Notes: a model not told the origin generated them from the sequence alone. Positions 1 to 11,012 are shown, counted from the first letter of the stretch. The stretch: 64,000 nucleotides of DNA from Pyxicephalus adspersus (GCF_032062135.1 NC_092860.1:127201141-127265140), one strand, 5' to 3'. Made by a program: numbers and translations.

Positions 1-254
1 CCACTTTAGTAAGGGCTGTTTCAGTGGAGTGGGCAGCTCTAAAACCAGACTGGAGGGGGTCAAGGAGAGAGTTGGTGCTCAGGTAATGGGTGAGTCTTTT
101 GTAGACAAGGCATTCAAGAACTTTGGAGACATATGGGAGAAGGGAGATAGGATGGTAGTTGGGGGATAGGGAGGGGTCCAGTGAGGGTTTGTTTAGGATA
201 GGGAGAATTATGGCATGTTTAAAAGCTGAGGGGTTTTTACCAGTAGAAAGGGAG
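1..254 (-). mobile_element. L2-type LINE reverse transcriptase fragment
   Basis: The reverse strand reads open through about 84 codons without a start codon. It shows the hallmarks of an L2-clade (CR1 superfamily) reverse transcriptase: a block resembling [16 protein letters not shown], then [25 protein letters not shown] residues. This is the N-terminal part of the RT domain. The element runs off the left edge of the window, and similarity ends near position 254, so only part of the ORF is visible. It lies about 7 kb upstream of TLR-A. It is a retroelement relic and not a host gene. L2 assignment rests on recognised motifs; a Repbase search would settle the subfamily. Confidence 0.8.
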
Positions 255-1166
255 AGGTTGAATAGTTTGCATTATTTTATATGTTAACATAGGTTGAATA
301 AATGCAGCTTAGATGAGTGTCAAATGCAGCAAAAATGGTGCAAAAATGGTGCATGTACAATATTTAAGTGTAGTGCACAACAATGCACAGTAATAGTGCA
401 CTGCAATGCATAGGTCTTGAATGTGGTAACACTAATAAATGGCACGTATACATTACACAAAAATGGCAATACAGCAGTATACAAAATGCCTTAATGCATG
501 AAACACCAGAGCCAAACCATGTGCTCCCAGGGTTCCAGGCAGGATTCATACTTTTTGGCTGATGCATATTTTGCCTTGTAAATAACTAATTGGCATTAAA
601 GTGCTTGTTGGTATTGTATAAATCACAAGTGAACACTTAATACAATTTAATGCATATCATAACACACTCATGGTAATCTGAGTTATAATGCGATATAAAG
701 TGCATGTCAATGTGTGAATTTTAGTGGCACATCTGTGTAAGAATGTATGGGCATCTCCCTAATTATCTCATGCTTATTTGAAGTATTTCTTTACCAAACT
801 CTTTTGCTTGACCTGGTTGTTCTCAATTTTTTTTACATTTGTGGCACATTATTATTTGCTAAGTGAAATAGGGCAACATATGCTCCTGCAGGGTGCTTCA
901 ATATTTTGGAAAACACTGACTTGTTTGACATGTCTGTCCTGTTTAGTTGAGATCCTCCTCCAAGAGCTGGCAGGCTTCTGGTTGCTGTATGAGTATTAAG
1001 ATTATAACCCAATGCAATTAATTTCCTAATAAGGGTTGCTTTATATATATATAGAGCAATGGCAATGTGCAAGTGAAGGTTTTATTAATCATATGAAGGT
1101 CATAATAATACAGTATAATCTTTAGCCTGGCACATGCTGTACACAGGATTAGGTCTATTCTTCCTG

Positions 1167-1168
<2 letters not shown>
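255..1168. other. AT-rich spacer, no gene recognised
   Basis: Short open frames on both strands show no family motif. Around 300-480 there is low-complexity sequence rich in TGCA and AATGCA words. I see nothing else that can be supported. Confidence 0.6.

Positions 1169-1212
<44 letters not shown>
1169..1212. repeat. (TA)n microsatellite
   Basis: An uninterrupted run of about 22 TA dinucleotides, probably length-polymorphic. Confidence 0.95.
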
Positions 1213-1215
<3 letters not shown>

Positions 1216-1870
1216 CGTAGTAGAGCAAATAATTTGCTGCCAAACTCAGGGGGTATTTGGCATCATTTATCTCAGTTTCACCTGGAGAAGGGAATAAAGG
1301 GCCTGGATAAGGCTGTAAGTATATGTTGTACTGTATATTTGGTACTCTTTAATTGGCATCCAGGCCCGGAGTGTCCTGGAAGGAATGAGTGGGCCAGGCA
1401 CTTCATCCCTCTTCCAAGCCAAATATTAAGGATAGCTTGAACGCACCTGACTGAGGATAAAAAAGAGCACCTGTCTTTAAGATGGGGGATTTGCAGTCTA
1501 TGGCCATGGGGCTGAGGTGGACAGGCTGTGTGTGGCTTGTATGCTGAGAGAGCCCAGGAGGCTCCAAGGAGTTTAGATGTTTAGATCTGCAGGACCAACA
1601 GCTCTGTGACAACCAGGAGGCTAAATTTGTGTTTTATTCCCCTGTCATGCTGTAATGACTCCGATCCCCTATGAGGGAAATGTCTGAAGATTGCTTTGAG
1701 TTGACATTTGGGTAAATAAAAGTGGGCAGAGAACCCTAAAATTAGGCTGGAGCCTGAAATGCCTTTTTGCAGTGAGTGCATTTATATGTAATTCTCACAA
1801 TATATATCCCTCACATGTGATACTATTTCTAGTATGTGTATAGATATACAGTCCTTTGTGTATAGATATA

Positions 1871-2428
1871 CAGTGGTACCTTGGTATAAGTTATTAATCC
1901 GTTCCAGAACCTTGGAATTATAGCAAACAGGATTTATACCAAACAAATTTTTCCCATAAGAAGTAAAAGGAAAATGATTAATCCGTTCCCATGAAAAAAA
2001 ATCCTATTGTTATTGGCATATTATACATTGATGGGGCTGTATAAAATAATTTAAACACTGCTTAATACTAAAATACATAACTACAAAGGCAATTAGATGA
2101 AATAAATGAAAATTTAATCTCACTTTACCTTGCTGAGAAGAGTCCAGTGCGTGGTGCTGAGAAGGGAGGAGGAGGAGATGTTATGTAATTCACAGAGAGT
2201 TATAGCGCGGGTTGTTCACTGAATGGTAGCAACTGGCGTACTGACGCTCGTGGGCAGTCCTGGCTTTGTCTCGATAGAGGTCAATAAGGATAGTGCAGTG
2301 TTATGACCCATTTGACCCATACAAGTTCTAGCACAAAGGTTGTATACCAAGCAAAATATTTTGTGTCCAAACTTGACTTATACCAAGCTGGACTTATTCC
2401 AAAGCTGATTTATACTGAGGTACCACTG
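1871..2428. mobile_element. Non-autonomous mariner-like element
   Basis: Inverted ends CAGTGGTACCTTGGTATAAG (left) and a matching right end finishing in GGTACCACTG bound a 558-bp insert with no transposase ORF. The left flank is TA and the right flank CA, consistent with the TA target of Tc1/mariner elements after one mutation. Sub-terminal words such as TTAATCCGTTCC repeat in the left part, and TTATACCAAGC words in the right part, as in known vertebrate mariner/pogo-type MITEs. Class assignment is from the TIR and target site; the subfamily is not identified. Confidence 0.75.
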
Positions 2429-4960
2429 CACTTGGTATCTTGATATATATCTTCAATGATTTATTTTCTGTTTTTCCTGGAAAAACATAAGATCTGAAAC
2501 TACTGTAGTCTGTATCATACAAATCTTGTAAATTGTGAGACGTTAAATACCCATGAGGTGCTGGTTTTACTTTTTGTGTTTATTGACCTGATTCCCAACT
2601 GGCTGTACTAAGTGTACAGGTTCTCCCTTATTGTGTTTGCATAATTGATGTATACTGTTATGTTTGTAGGATTATATTATACAAATTAAATAAAGGATTT
2701 TATCTAGTTTTAATCAAGTTTGCCATAAAGAGCTAATTTTTAATCTAAAATCTAATTTTTCTAATTACTCATGGATTGCTAACTTAGGTCTAAATCTACC
2801 TCCCTGCCAAATAGATGAACCGAGGTGACCTGGTTATCCGGGGAAGCTCACTGTGGGGTCAACCTGTGGGATTATTTCTTCCTGGACATAGACTTCACCC
2901 AAAGCCATGGTCATTCCTGACAACCATTAATACTGTTTCAAGAAAAGAAAAGCCTGCCAGTAGATATAATTAGGAATCTTTAAATGTTTCTGTTGCTGTC
3001 CATCATTGTTTTTCACTGTTTCATGCACTGTATAGCCAAAGTTGAGAAAGAAAATGTGTTCGATGACTATGAAAAAGCAAACTGCTTTGCTGGACTTGTA
3101 TACCTTGGTCCTATTTTTTTTAACCAAATATGTTTCCCTGAGTGGTAGCTCTATTCAGTGTACATGGTCAAGAGAACCATAAAGCAACTGTGAAGTCTGG
3201 AATGGCACTGGGTACTGTGACTCATCAGGATGGAGTTAATGTTACATAAGGCAGTAATTACAAGGTATTACCCTGAATTTTGGGAACTCTGGGACTAATT
3301 AGAATACATGGCAATATCTGAATTGGATGCTGAAACGTAACCATAGCCTGCAGTTAAAATATGAATTTGGATGACTCCTCCCAGGTACCCCCCAGTTTTT
3401 CTTTTATTTATCTTAGTAGGTAAACTGGAAAAGTTTGAGGAAATCCCTACAGCCAAAGAGAATAGACAGCCCTCTGCTGACACCATTTTCACAATTTATA
3501 TTCACATATATCCTGCATGTGTTGTACAGATAGACATGTGACATTATGATAAGTTTAACTTTTCAGAATGTATTTAACAATAAATGTTCAGCTATTGCTC
3601 TGGAATTAATAACTTTGGCTATTCCAGCTCACTTGTTATACGTGAGTACTAAAACTTTACCATTTCCCTGCTTTTCTGCAGTTTGAAGTTGGCTTCCCAT
3701 GGTTATGTTTGTTTCTTCTTGATTGATTCTTCTATATTTTTATTAAAAAAACATATTGAAAACTTTACAGTCAACTATATACTGTTGCAGTTTAATGTGG
3801 TCTTGTATGTACATTTCTAACATAAGCATGTACAATTATTTTTTTAAAGCTCAAAATACACAGTTAATACACATGCACTTAATGCCTGAATAGAAGTTTA
3901 TTTCAGTTGAATGCTTGCTTACAAAGAAGAGCCAGTGAGATCAGAGTAAAGCACACAGAAACTTGCCATATGAAAGGCACAGCAGTGTATACAAGACACT
4001 TTACTTCCTGCTCTGCCAGAGCTGTTCTGATATGACTGAGCTGCTTCTTGCCTGAATGTTACATGCTGACAACGAAATAAACTTGTGTAAGTATTGCTGA
4101 TTTCCTAATTGCCGATATGTCTCCATCCTGGTCACAGTGTTTAGGTTTTCTTGTTTCAATGTTTTTCTTGTTTCAATTTTGTGAGCCCCCTGTTTATATT
4201 TGCAGGTGTATAATATCATAAATATATATAAAATATATATAAAAGAAAAACAAGTTACAAATACATTGCAAGCCATATAAACCAACACAAGGAATCTGAT
4301 TAGCTGCTATGAACAACTACATGATTTATTGTGGTTTCTCATTTTTATATCTAAGTCTATTGACACCATTTATATTTATTCTACATGAATCTGCAGGTAA
4401 AGGATCGGTGTTATCTGTAACTTTCTTTCTATGTAAACTAACATGCAGCTATTACAGTCACTGATTGTTTAATTTAAGTTAGAGATTGGTAAATAAGGAA
4501 GGTGCTCTGATTTTTGTGCATGTTAAATAAGCTAGAGCAGTAGTTCCTCTTTCAGTTCCTTTTGCCGTTTGCATGAAGACCAAGGCATTTCACAAGCTCC
4601 CAGCTATTGTTATTTAGTCCTTGTGACACTCAATCTACATGGGGAACTTAAGTGATCTGAGAAGAGCGAAAGCTGAAATACAGGGAAAACACAAATGAAT
4701 GCAGCTCTGTAATTATTAGTACATTATCATTTTATCAGGTATCAGGCGGTTTCTTTTCCAGTATAGCAAGGCTGGAGCATAGGAGGAGGAAGCAGCACAT
4801 CACCCCAGCCAATACCAATCGAAGGACAAAGCAGAGTGACAGGGTGAGCTTATCATTGTAATTTTACTGTCCAGTAAGAGGCTAAATTACTAATGCTGAA
4901 CAAATACATTTCTGACTTTTTATCTCATTGTTTTGAAGCTATTGGACCAGTATGGGAGTT
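2429..4960. other. Intergenic, no gene recognised
   Basis: AT-rich sequence with isolated short ORFs that lack family motifs, signal peptides or conserved blocks. No RNA gene or clear repeat boundary was recognised. Confidence 0.5.
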
Positions 4961-5019
4961 CAGAATTTTCACTTTACATAAAAGGGTAGACAACCCTTTT
5001 ATGTAAGGTAAAAATTCTG
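4961..5019. repeat. Near-perfect hairpin (inverted repeat)
   Basis: Two arms of about 27 bases, centred on a core of CTTTACATAAAAGGGT and its complement, are separated by only a few bases. It may be the left end or a foldback core of a small DNA element whose GC-richer body continues to about 5400. Confidence 0.7.
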
Positions 5020-5059
5020 TTTGTTCTTTGTAAAAAAAAGGGTGCAGCCTAGGCAGTCG

Positions 5060-5400
5060 AGAATAAATGGGAGCGCAAAGCCTCCAGGGATACCTACGTC
5101 ACACATCCCGGGAAGCTCTTGGGTTCTCCTTTTGGGCATGCTCGAGCATCTTAGGCATGCGCAAGAGGAGCCCTTTTGTCAAAAGCATGCGCAGTGAGAT
5201 CGGTAAGTTTTTTTCCCATCTACGTCACCTGATCTCGCACCTGTGTCAGGTGACTTAGGAAGAAAAACCAGGACAAAGAGGAGAGGATTGCGATGCCCGG
5301 AGCGCTGGCCCAAGGATGGATGCTGGGACGACGCGGGACCTGATGGAAGAAACCTCCGGACTGATCAACAGCCCTGCGGGACTAAAGGTAAGTGGATTTT
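5060..5400. repeat. GC-richer dispersed-repeat-like block
   Basis: A block clearly more GC- and CpG-rich than its surroundings. It contains two GCATGCGCA-type words and an inverted CACCTGATCTCG/GTCAGGTGA pair. It ends near 5388 in AAAGGTAAGTGG, which resembles a splice donor. There is no sustained ORF with recognisable motifs. It could be a transposon body or an untranslated exon; the sequence alone does not decide. Confidence 0.3.
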
Positions 5401-5582
5401 CTTTGTTTTGGGGGACTTTTGAGATTAGTTCTTCTTTAGTGTAATGATTTTACTCCCTACAAATTTTCATTCAAGAGACAATGTAATTTATTGTAGAACT
5501 GTCCAGTACCCAATAAAGTGAGCCGGTTACATTTCCATCTAAATTGTACTGTTGTGGATCAGACTGAACTATTACTTTTATT

Positions 5583-5665
5583 ATTAATATAATTATTATA
5601 AATATAATAATTAGGATTTATATAGAGCCAACATATTACACAGCGCTGTACATTAAAACTAGGTA
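5583..5665 (-). mobile_element. Degraded L2-type LINE 3' tail
   Basis: The reverse strand contains a diverged copy of the tail seen many times in this window (ACAGCGCTGTG, AATATGTTGGCTC, TATAAATCC, then an AT-rich TAA-like run). Only the terminal part is present, as expected for a 5'-truncated insertion. Confidence 0.65.
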
Positions 5666-5806
5666 TTGCTTTCACTTTCTATTGTTGAATTTTTGCTGCT
5701 AGTTCCTAATTAACTTTACCCAAAATTTAACAAATTTTCACTTTGATTTTTAAAATTAAATTAGGGATCTGCCTATAGCCAAGGGTCATGGGCTCTACGT
5801 CTACGT

Positions 5807-6157
5807 GGGCAGCACAGTGGCTCAGTGGTTAGCACTCTGGCCTTTGCACTGCTAGGTCCCAGGTTCGAATTTTGGCTAGGACTCTATCTGCATGGAGTTC
5901 GCAGGTTCTCCCCGTGTTTGCGTGGGTTTCCGCGGGGTACACCGGTTTCCTCCCATATCCCAAAAAACATGCAGCTAGGTTTTAAAGTCTATCCCCAAAT
6001 TGACCATAGATTGACCATAGATTGACCATAGACTTTAATAATGACATATGACTATGGTATCCCTTTGAGGGACAGCTAGTGACATGACTATGGACTTTGT
6101 ACAGCGCTGTGTAATATGATGGTGCTATATAAATACTGTGTAATAATAATAATAATA
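5807..6157 (+). mobile_element. tRNA-derived SINE with L2-like tail
   Basis: The 5' head has a Pol III type-2 promoter: an A-box-like TGGCTCAGTGGTTAGCAC and a B box GGTTCGAAT, with tRNA spacing. A conserved body follows (CATGGAGTTCGCAGGTTCTC, CGTGGGTTTCC, CCGGTTTCCTCCCA). The element ends in ACAGCGCTGTG, GGTGCTATATAAATACTG and a TAA repeat, matching the L2 LINE tails nearby. ATTGACCATAG is triplicated near 6000-6025. This is the most complete SINE copy in the window. Confidence 0.85.
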
Positions 6158-7031
6158 CATATAAGGTGGTATATATACAGTATACCAGTTACCATAGATG
6201 GAAGCTGGATAAAGGACAAGGTTAAGGACTCTTTCTCCTCTCCTGTGTGACAATTGGCCATATGCTGAGCGCTGCAGTCTGATGAGTTATGGAAGAGTGA
6301 TGTTCGTCTCTATAAACTTTACACCTGGCTTCAGGCAAACAGGCATAGGTGTGTAGATAATCTGTGCTCTTTGCCTTTGTTATATAAAAGCTTTTCTAAA
6401 CTGAAACCAATATACATTTATAGGTTATTTTTACAGTTTTCATGTAAAGTGATCCATGTGTATACGTACATTTAAAAATATGTTAACAATCTATACTGCC
6501 TAAATTGAATCTTATACCTCATTTACCATGATTCCTTTTATTACACTAACATTTTCTTCTTGTTTATAAAGTAAAAATATACCTACAAGCCCACAGGCTG
6601 TGAACCTTTTCTCACCCCAGCCCTTATACTACAGGTCTTCCCTATAACCCCTTGGTCATTGGAAAATCTAGTGCAATGTGAATCTGTTTATTCTACAAGA
6701 TTATGGGATTTCTATCATGGGATTACCTAGAAACTAAATTTTCTTAGGATATGTGATGTAGGTATCCCAGGAAGCAACAGAAGGGTCACATATTGCCGTA
6801 ACCTAGGTGGGAATTGAGGAAGTAATATTATGCAGATACAAGTTTTGAAAAAAGTCATAATTTTGGTAAAGGGGAGGAGGTATAAAAGAGATAAAAAAAA
6901 GGTTACATTTTTGCTTCAAATCTGCAGTATTGGGTGCACATATCTTGGTAATTCATAGGCTATTTTAAAATTTTAGTAATTACTAAAGAATTTAAATATT
7001 TTCAGTAATGCTTATATTTTTTACTTTTTAG
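6158..7031. other. Upstream region of TLR-A
   Basis: No coding sequence recognised. A polypyrimidine tract followed by AG at 7030-7031 (TTTACTTTTTAG) looks like a splice acceptor just upstream of the TLR-A start. This implies at least one 5' untranslated exon further upstream, whose position cannot be fixed from sequence alone. Confidence 0.45.
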
Positions 7032-7081
7032 GTGGAAACATGCAATTTTCTGTAAATATGTAATCTCTTTAAAATCTGTGA

Positions 7082-9547
7082 ATGGAAAAAGACCAACGTG
7101 GAAATATGGCTGAATTTATCCTCATCCTATTTTTCATCTTTGCCTCTATGTTCATTGATATACAGTGTATTGAACATCCACTCATTAAGGATCAGGACCT
7201 TGTTACCAACTACTCCTATCATTCATTGGGTTCTGTCCCAACAAATATCTCTCTAGAGACAACTGTACTGGATCTGTCACATAATAATATCCTAAACCTT
7301 GAAACAACAGACCTCAACAATCTGTTGCTACTGAAAGTTCTCAATATTTCGTATAATTTACTCACTAATCTGAACAAAAATGTATTTGACTCTAACAAAT
7401 CCTTAAAACATTTGGATTTATCTAACAACAAGCTTGAGAATGTCTCTTGTACATTTCCAGATAGCCTTCAGTATTTGGACATTTCATACAATCATTTCAG
7501 AACATTGTCTGTATGTAAAGATTTGGGAAATCTATTACAACTGGAGTATTTGGGGTTTGGTGCTCAGCAGATCCTAAAATCAGATTTTGAAGCAGTCTCT
7601 CAAATAAAACTACAACGTGTCTTTATGGATTTGGAAAATCTATTGGATTATCAAAATGGCAGCTTACTCATGCTGAATACAAGGTATCTTCACCTTGATT
7701 CTCTGTCCTTGAAAAAGGATATTTTCAGTTTACTTTTTGATGCTGTGAATGTATCTGAGTCTTTGGAACTGTCCAATTTTGACAAGTTTCAATATGAATT
7801 TAAGAGCTACATACCAGCAATAGCCAATAATTCCAGAGTCACTCATTTAACTATGATTGGCCTTTCCTTACAATGGAATATTCTTACCTTTGTCCTTCAG
7901 AATATATGGCATTCGTCAGTTGAGAAGTTCCATCTGTCTGAATTTACATTGGAAGGGATTATCAAAGATCTTAATTTTACCTATTCCAATTCTTCCATGA
8001 AAGAGGTTTACATACACAATATTGAAAATAAAGTCTTCTTTTTTAACCAAACAATACTGTACAGACTGTTTTCTGAAATGAACATCACAAATTTGACAAT
8101 AACTTCTGCCAATTTGCTCTTCATGGAGTGTCCTTTAAAACCTAGCAGCTTCGAACACTTGGACTTTACCAGTAATGCAATGGCTGATGATGTCTTTCAA
8201 GGCTGTTCAACGATGCCTAAACTGAAAACCCTAATAATGGCAGACAATAAGCTGCAAAAGTTATCCAAGGTGAGCTCCATGACAAACAAAATGATATCCT
8301 TACAACATTTTGACGTTAGTCGGAACCAGCTTCTTTACAATGAGGAACAATGCGGATGGTCGCAAAGTATAAGGAAGCTGAATTTGTCTCTTTGTTCCTT
8401 GACCAATTCTGTTTTTAAATGTTTGCCAAAAAATATTACATGGCTGAATTTGGCTAAAAATGAGTTAACATATGTGGTATTAGACATGACCCATTTTGAA
8501 AAATTAGAATATTTAAATCTCGGGTATAATCGATTATTTGATTTGCCAGACTGTACATTGTTACCTCGTCTAATGATGCTCCATGCTGAACACAATCAAA
8601 TTCCTTATCCATCTGATGAAATATTTCACAAGTGTAAAAATGTTTCCAGTATAAGCATGGGACACAACCCATTCCACTGTTTTTGTGAGATAAGAACATT
8701 TATTCATGAAGTGATGAAATCACCAAAGAAACTGATTGGTTGGCCAAAGAATTATGTCTGTGAACACCCTGACAATTTTAAAGGTGTGATGCTGGCTGAC
8801 TTCTACATGCCTGAAATATACTGTAACATCTTTATTCTGGTCCCAGTTATAGTTGTGCCAATTATAGTTGGATTTGCTCTGCTGTTTACTATATGCAAAT
8901 ATTGGGATGTGCCATGGTATTTAAAAATGATTTGGCAGTGGTCACAGACAAAGAGCCGGACCAGGAAATCCATGAAAGGCAACTGGGAACTCGGAAGAGA
9001 TTTCGACTTTCATGCGTTTGTCTCTTATAGTGAACAGGATTCATCTTGGGTTAAGAATATTATGTTGCCAAGTATAGAGAACATGGACAACTCAATACGG
9101 ATCTGTCAGCATGAGAGACATTTTTTGCCAGGAAAACCCATTGTGGAAAACATTATTAATTGTATTGAGAAGAGCTACAAGTCCATCTTTGTTTTATCTC
9201 CTCATTTTGTTCAGAGTGAGTGGTGCCATTATGAACTTTACTTTGCTCATCAACAACTGTTTTCTGAAAAGACAGACAACTTAATTTTAATTCTACTTGA
9301 ACCAATTCCTCAGTACATCATTCCTTCAAAGTACTCCAGACTAAAAGCACTTATGGCAAAAAGGACATTTCTGGAATGGCCAAAGGAGAAAAGCAAGCAT
9401 GGCCTTTTCTGGGCTAATGTAAGAGCAGCAATTAGCATCAACTTGTCAGATCCACATCACGAAAAAAGTCCTGAAACCCAGTCTCTCCTACATGGACAGA
9501 GCAATACCCACTATGGCGCCATGTCTGACCTAAGTGAAAGCACATAA
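7082..9547 (+). CDS. TLR1/6: Toll-like receptor, TLR1/6/10 family (TLR-A)
   Basis: An intact 821-residue single-exon receptor. Mammalian TLR1, 6 and 10 are about 786-811 residues and also have a single coding exon. Layout: signal peptide roughly 9-29; leucine-rich repeats (LxxLxLSxN-type) to about 528; LRRCT cysteine cap 529-581 (CFC...C...C); transmembrane helix about 582-605; TIR domain about 643-785 with box 1 FHAFVSYS, BB-loop HFLPGKP (Pro retained), and box 3 FW. The ectodomain carries many N-x-S/T sites. By family, it should dimerise with TLR2-type receptors at the cell surface, sense lipopeptides and recruit MyD88. Met1 (7082) has a weak start context. Met9 (7106) has A at -3 and G at +4 and directly precedes the signal peptide, so it may be the true start. 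The tail after the TIR is about 36 residues. TIR motifs look closer to TLR1/6 than TLR10. Its 3' end faces TLR-B. Confidence 0.95.
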   Translation: MEKDQRGNMAEFILILFFIFASMFIDIQCIEHPLIKDQDLVTNYSYHSLGSVPTNISLETTVLDLSHNNILNLETTDLNNLLLLKVLNISYNLLTNLNKNVFDSNKSLKHLDLSNNKLENVSCTFPDSLQYLDISYNHFRTLSVCKDLGNLLQLEYLGFGAQQILKSDFEAVSQIKLQRVFMDLENLLDYQNGSLLMLNTRYLHLDSLSLKKDIFSLLFDAVNVSESLELSNFDKFQYEFKSYIPAIANNSRVTHLTMIGLSLQWNILTFVLQNIWHSSVEKFHLSEFTLEGIIKDLNFTYSNSSMKEVYIHNIENKVFFFNQTILYRLFSEMNITNLTITSANLLFMECPLKPSSFEHLDFTSNAMADDVFQGCSTMPKLKTLIMADNKLQKLSKVSSMTNKMISLQHFDVSRNQLLYNEEQCGWSQSIRKLNLSLCSLTNSVFKCLPKNITWLNLAKNELTYVVLDMTHFEKLEYLNLGYNRLFDLPDCTLLPRLMMLHAEHNQIPYPSDEIFHKCKNVSSISMGHNPFHCFCEIRTFIHEVMKSPKKLIGWPKNYVCEHPDNFKGVMLADFYMPEIYCNIFILVPVIVVPIIVGFALLFTICKYWDVPWYLKMIWQWSQTKSRTRKSMKGNWELGRDFDFHAFVSYSEQDSSWVKNIMLPSIENMDNSIRICQHERHFLPGKPIVENIINCIEKSYKSIFVLSPHFVQSEWCHYELYFAHQQLFSEKTDNLILILLEPIPQYIIPSKYSRLKALMAKRTFLEWPKEKSKHGLFWANVRAAISINLSDPHHEKSPETQSLLHGQSNTHYGAMSDLSEST

Positions 9548-10640
9548 GAAGACTATCTGTCTGAATGTTTTACTTTCATCAGACTACAGTAACATTGATC
9601 TGTCATATTTTGCCTTCGGGTATACTAGAAAAAGCCACAAAAGATCCATGGGATTTATTTACTCTCAAAAACATGGGTAGCTAACTACAAGAACTGTTAC
9701 TCTTAACTGCATATAATAGTGGTGAAAATGTTATTTCATTTACCTTTAAAAAGACTGAAAATGATCAGAGGAAAGTCACTAGTAATGTGTACAACATGTT
9801 TGATGTACACCATCCTTGGATACCGGTACAACCATTAGGCAAACTTTTTGCACTGCTTGCAAACACTGTGGAACATATACTAGCCTCGAACTTTAAACTG
9901 AAGGATTTGTGTTTTAAATGTAGTAGTTAAATGAAGAGAGTAACTCTAGCTGTACAGATCATGGGATTGCCATGGGGCTTGTTATCACAATGTGTCTATA
10001 TACGCCTTTCTCTCTTTTTGAAATTCCAAGCGGATAAAGTTGGCGACCATATTTGTTTTGCAATGGCTCTAATGCTGTCTGATTGTAAATGATTTAGGCA
10101 GCATTAACATTTGTTACTACGTTAGGGTAACATAAATGTGTTGTGTATATAAAAAATACAAATATCCGGTACTACGGGAAGGGCTAGGGTTAAAAGGGGG
10201 CAAGGAGATGGGGATGTTGCCTGTTCTCCCCAAGATAATAGGAGTCTATGCAGTTGGGCCTCCCTCTTTAGTATATTAAATTACAGAAAAACCATGGAGT
10301 GCAAGGAGAAAGCAAAAAAAGAGGTTTTGAGACTCAAGAGTTTTAAGTCAAGCTATGAATGTATTAATATATATTTACTTCATATATAACAAGGTCATAA
10401 AAATACATAGTTCACAAACCTAGAGCATGTAGTACATTGTTTTGCCTGGTTATGTTATACAAGAAACACAGTAGTAAAAGTATTATTGCAGGTTAACATA
10501 ACATGTTCTGTTGGTTACACCTATTTCTGTTCTGAGTCACAGAAATGTGGTGTTTTACTAGACAAATTATTGCTAGCATGAACAGTAGACAGCAAAGAAA
10601 AATGAGAAAAGGTAGTATTATAATAAGACCGTATTTTCTG
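9548..10640. other. TLR-A 3' flank
   Basis: Probably contains the TLR-A 3' untranslated region. An ATTAAA occurs near 10275, but no convincing cleavage site can be assigned. No other gene recognised. Confidence 0.4.
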
Positions 10641-10648
10641 TATACAAG

Positions 10649-10688
10649 TCCCCGACGCGTTTCGCCCAGATTAGGCTTCTTCAGGGGG
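10649..10688 (-). ncRNA. Hammerhead-ribozyme-like motif (best copy)
   Basis: On the reverse strand: stem I strand TCCCC, core box CTGAAGA (fits CUGANGA), stem II GCC/GGC with a short loop, core GAA, self-complementary stem III ACGCGT, then C at the expected cleavage position and the stem I partner GGGGA. One extra A lies between the core box and stem II, so activity is doubtful. Minimal hammerheads with palindromic stem III are known from Penelope-like retroelements and related retrozymes. Assignment here is by motif only; no GIY-YIG or RT ORF was seen beside it. Confidence 0.45.
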
Positions 10689-10966
10689 ATATGACTTTAT
10701 ACGATTAATAGTAGATGGTATAGTGATCGGTTCTGAGTGATATATTCAGAACAGTAGTTCTTAAAGTAGTGTTGATACACAAGTAGGATTCATTTAAACT
10801 AACAAAATTGTTGAGTACCCATTGATGAGAAATTAGCGTGAATAAGGGTATTCATCCTGTGGTCTTGTGCTTATAAAAGGTTGCAGGTTGTATATTGAAT
10901 ATATAGAAGTTGAAGACCCGCAAGTTGTGATTGTTGCATAGTCAAATGCTAGCAAAGAAAACTATA

Positions 10967-10970
<4 letters not shown>

Positions 10971-11008
<38 letters not shown>
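10971..11008. repeat. (TA)n microsatellite
   Basis: A TA dinucleotide run of about 38 bases, with a shorter TA run immediately after. Confidence 0.9.

Positions 11009-11012
<4 letters not shown>

Noticed and set aside
5807..5880. tRNA gene
   Set aside because: A and B boxes are present, but the sequence continues into a SINE body, related copies lie elsewhere in the window, and no tRNA cloverleaf closes.
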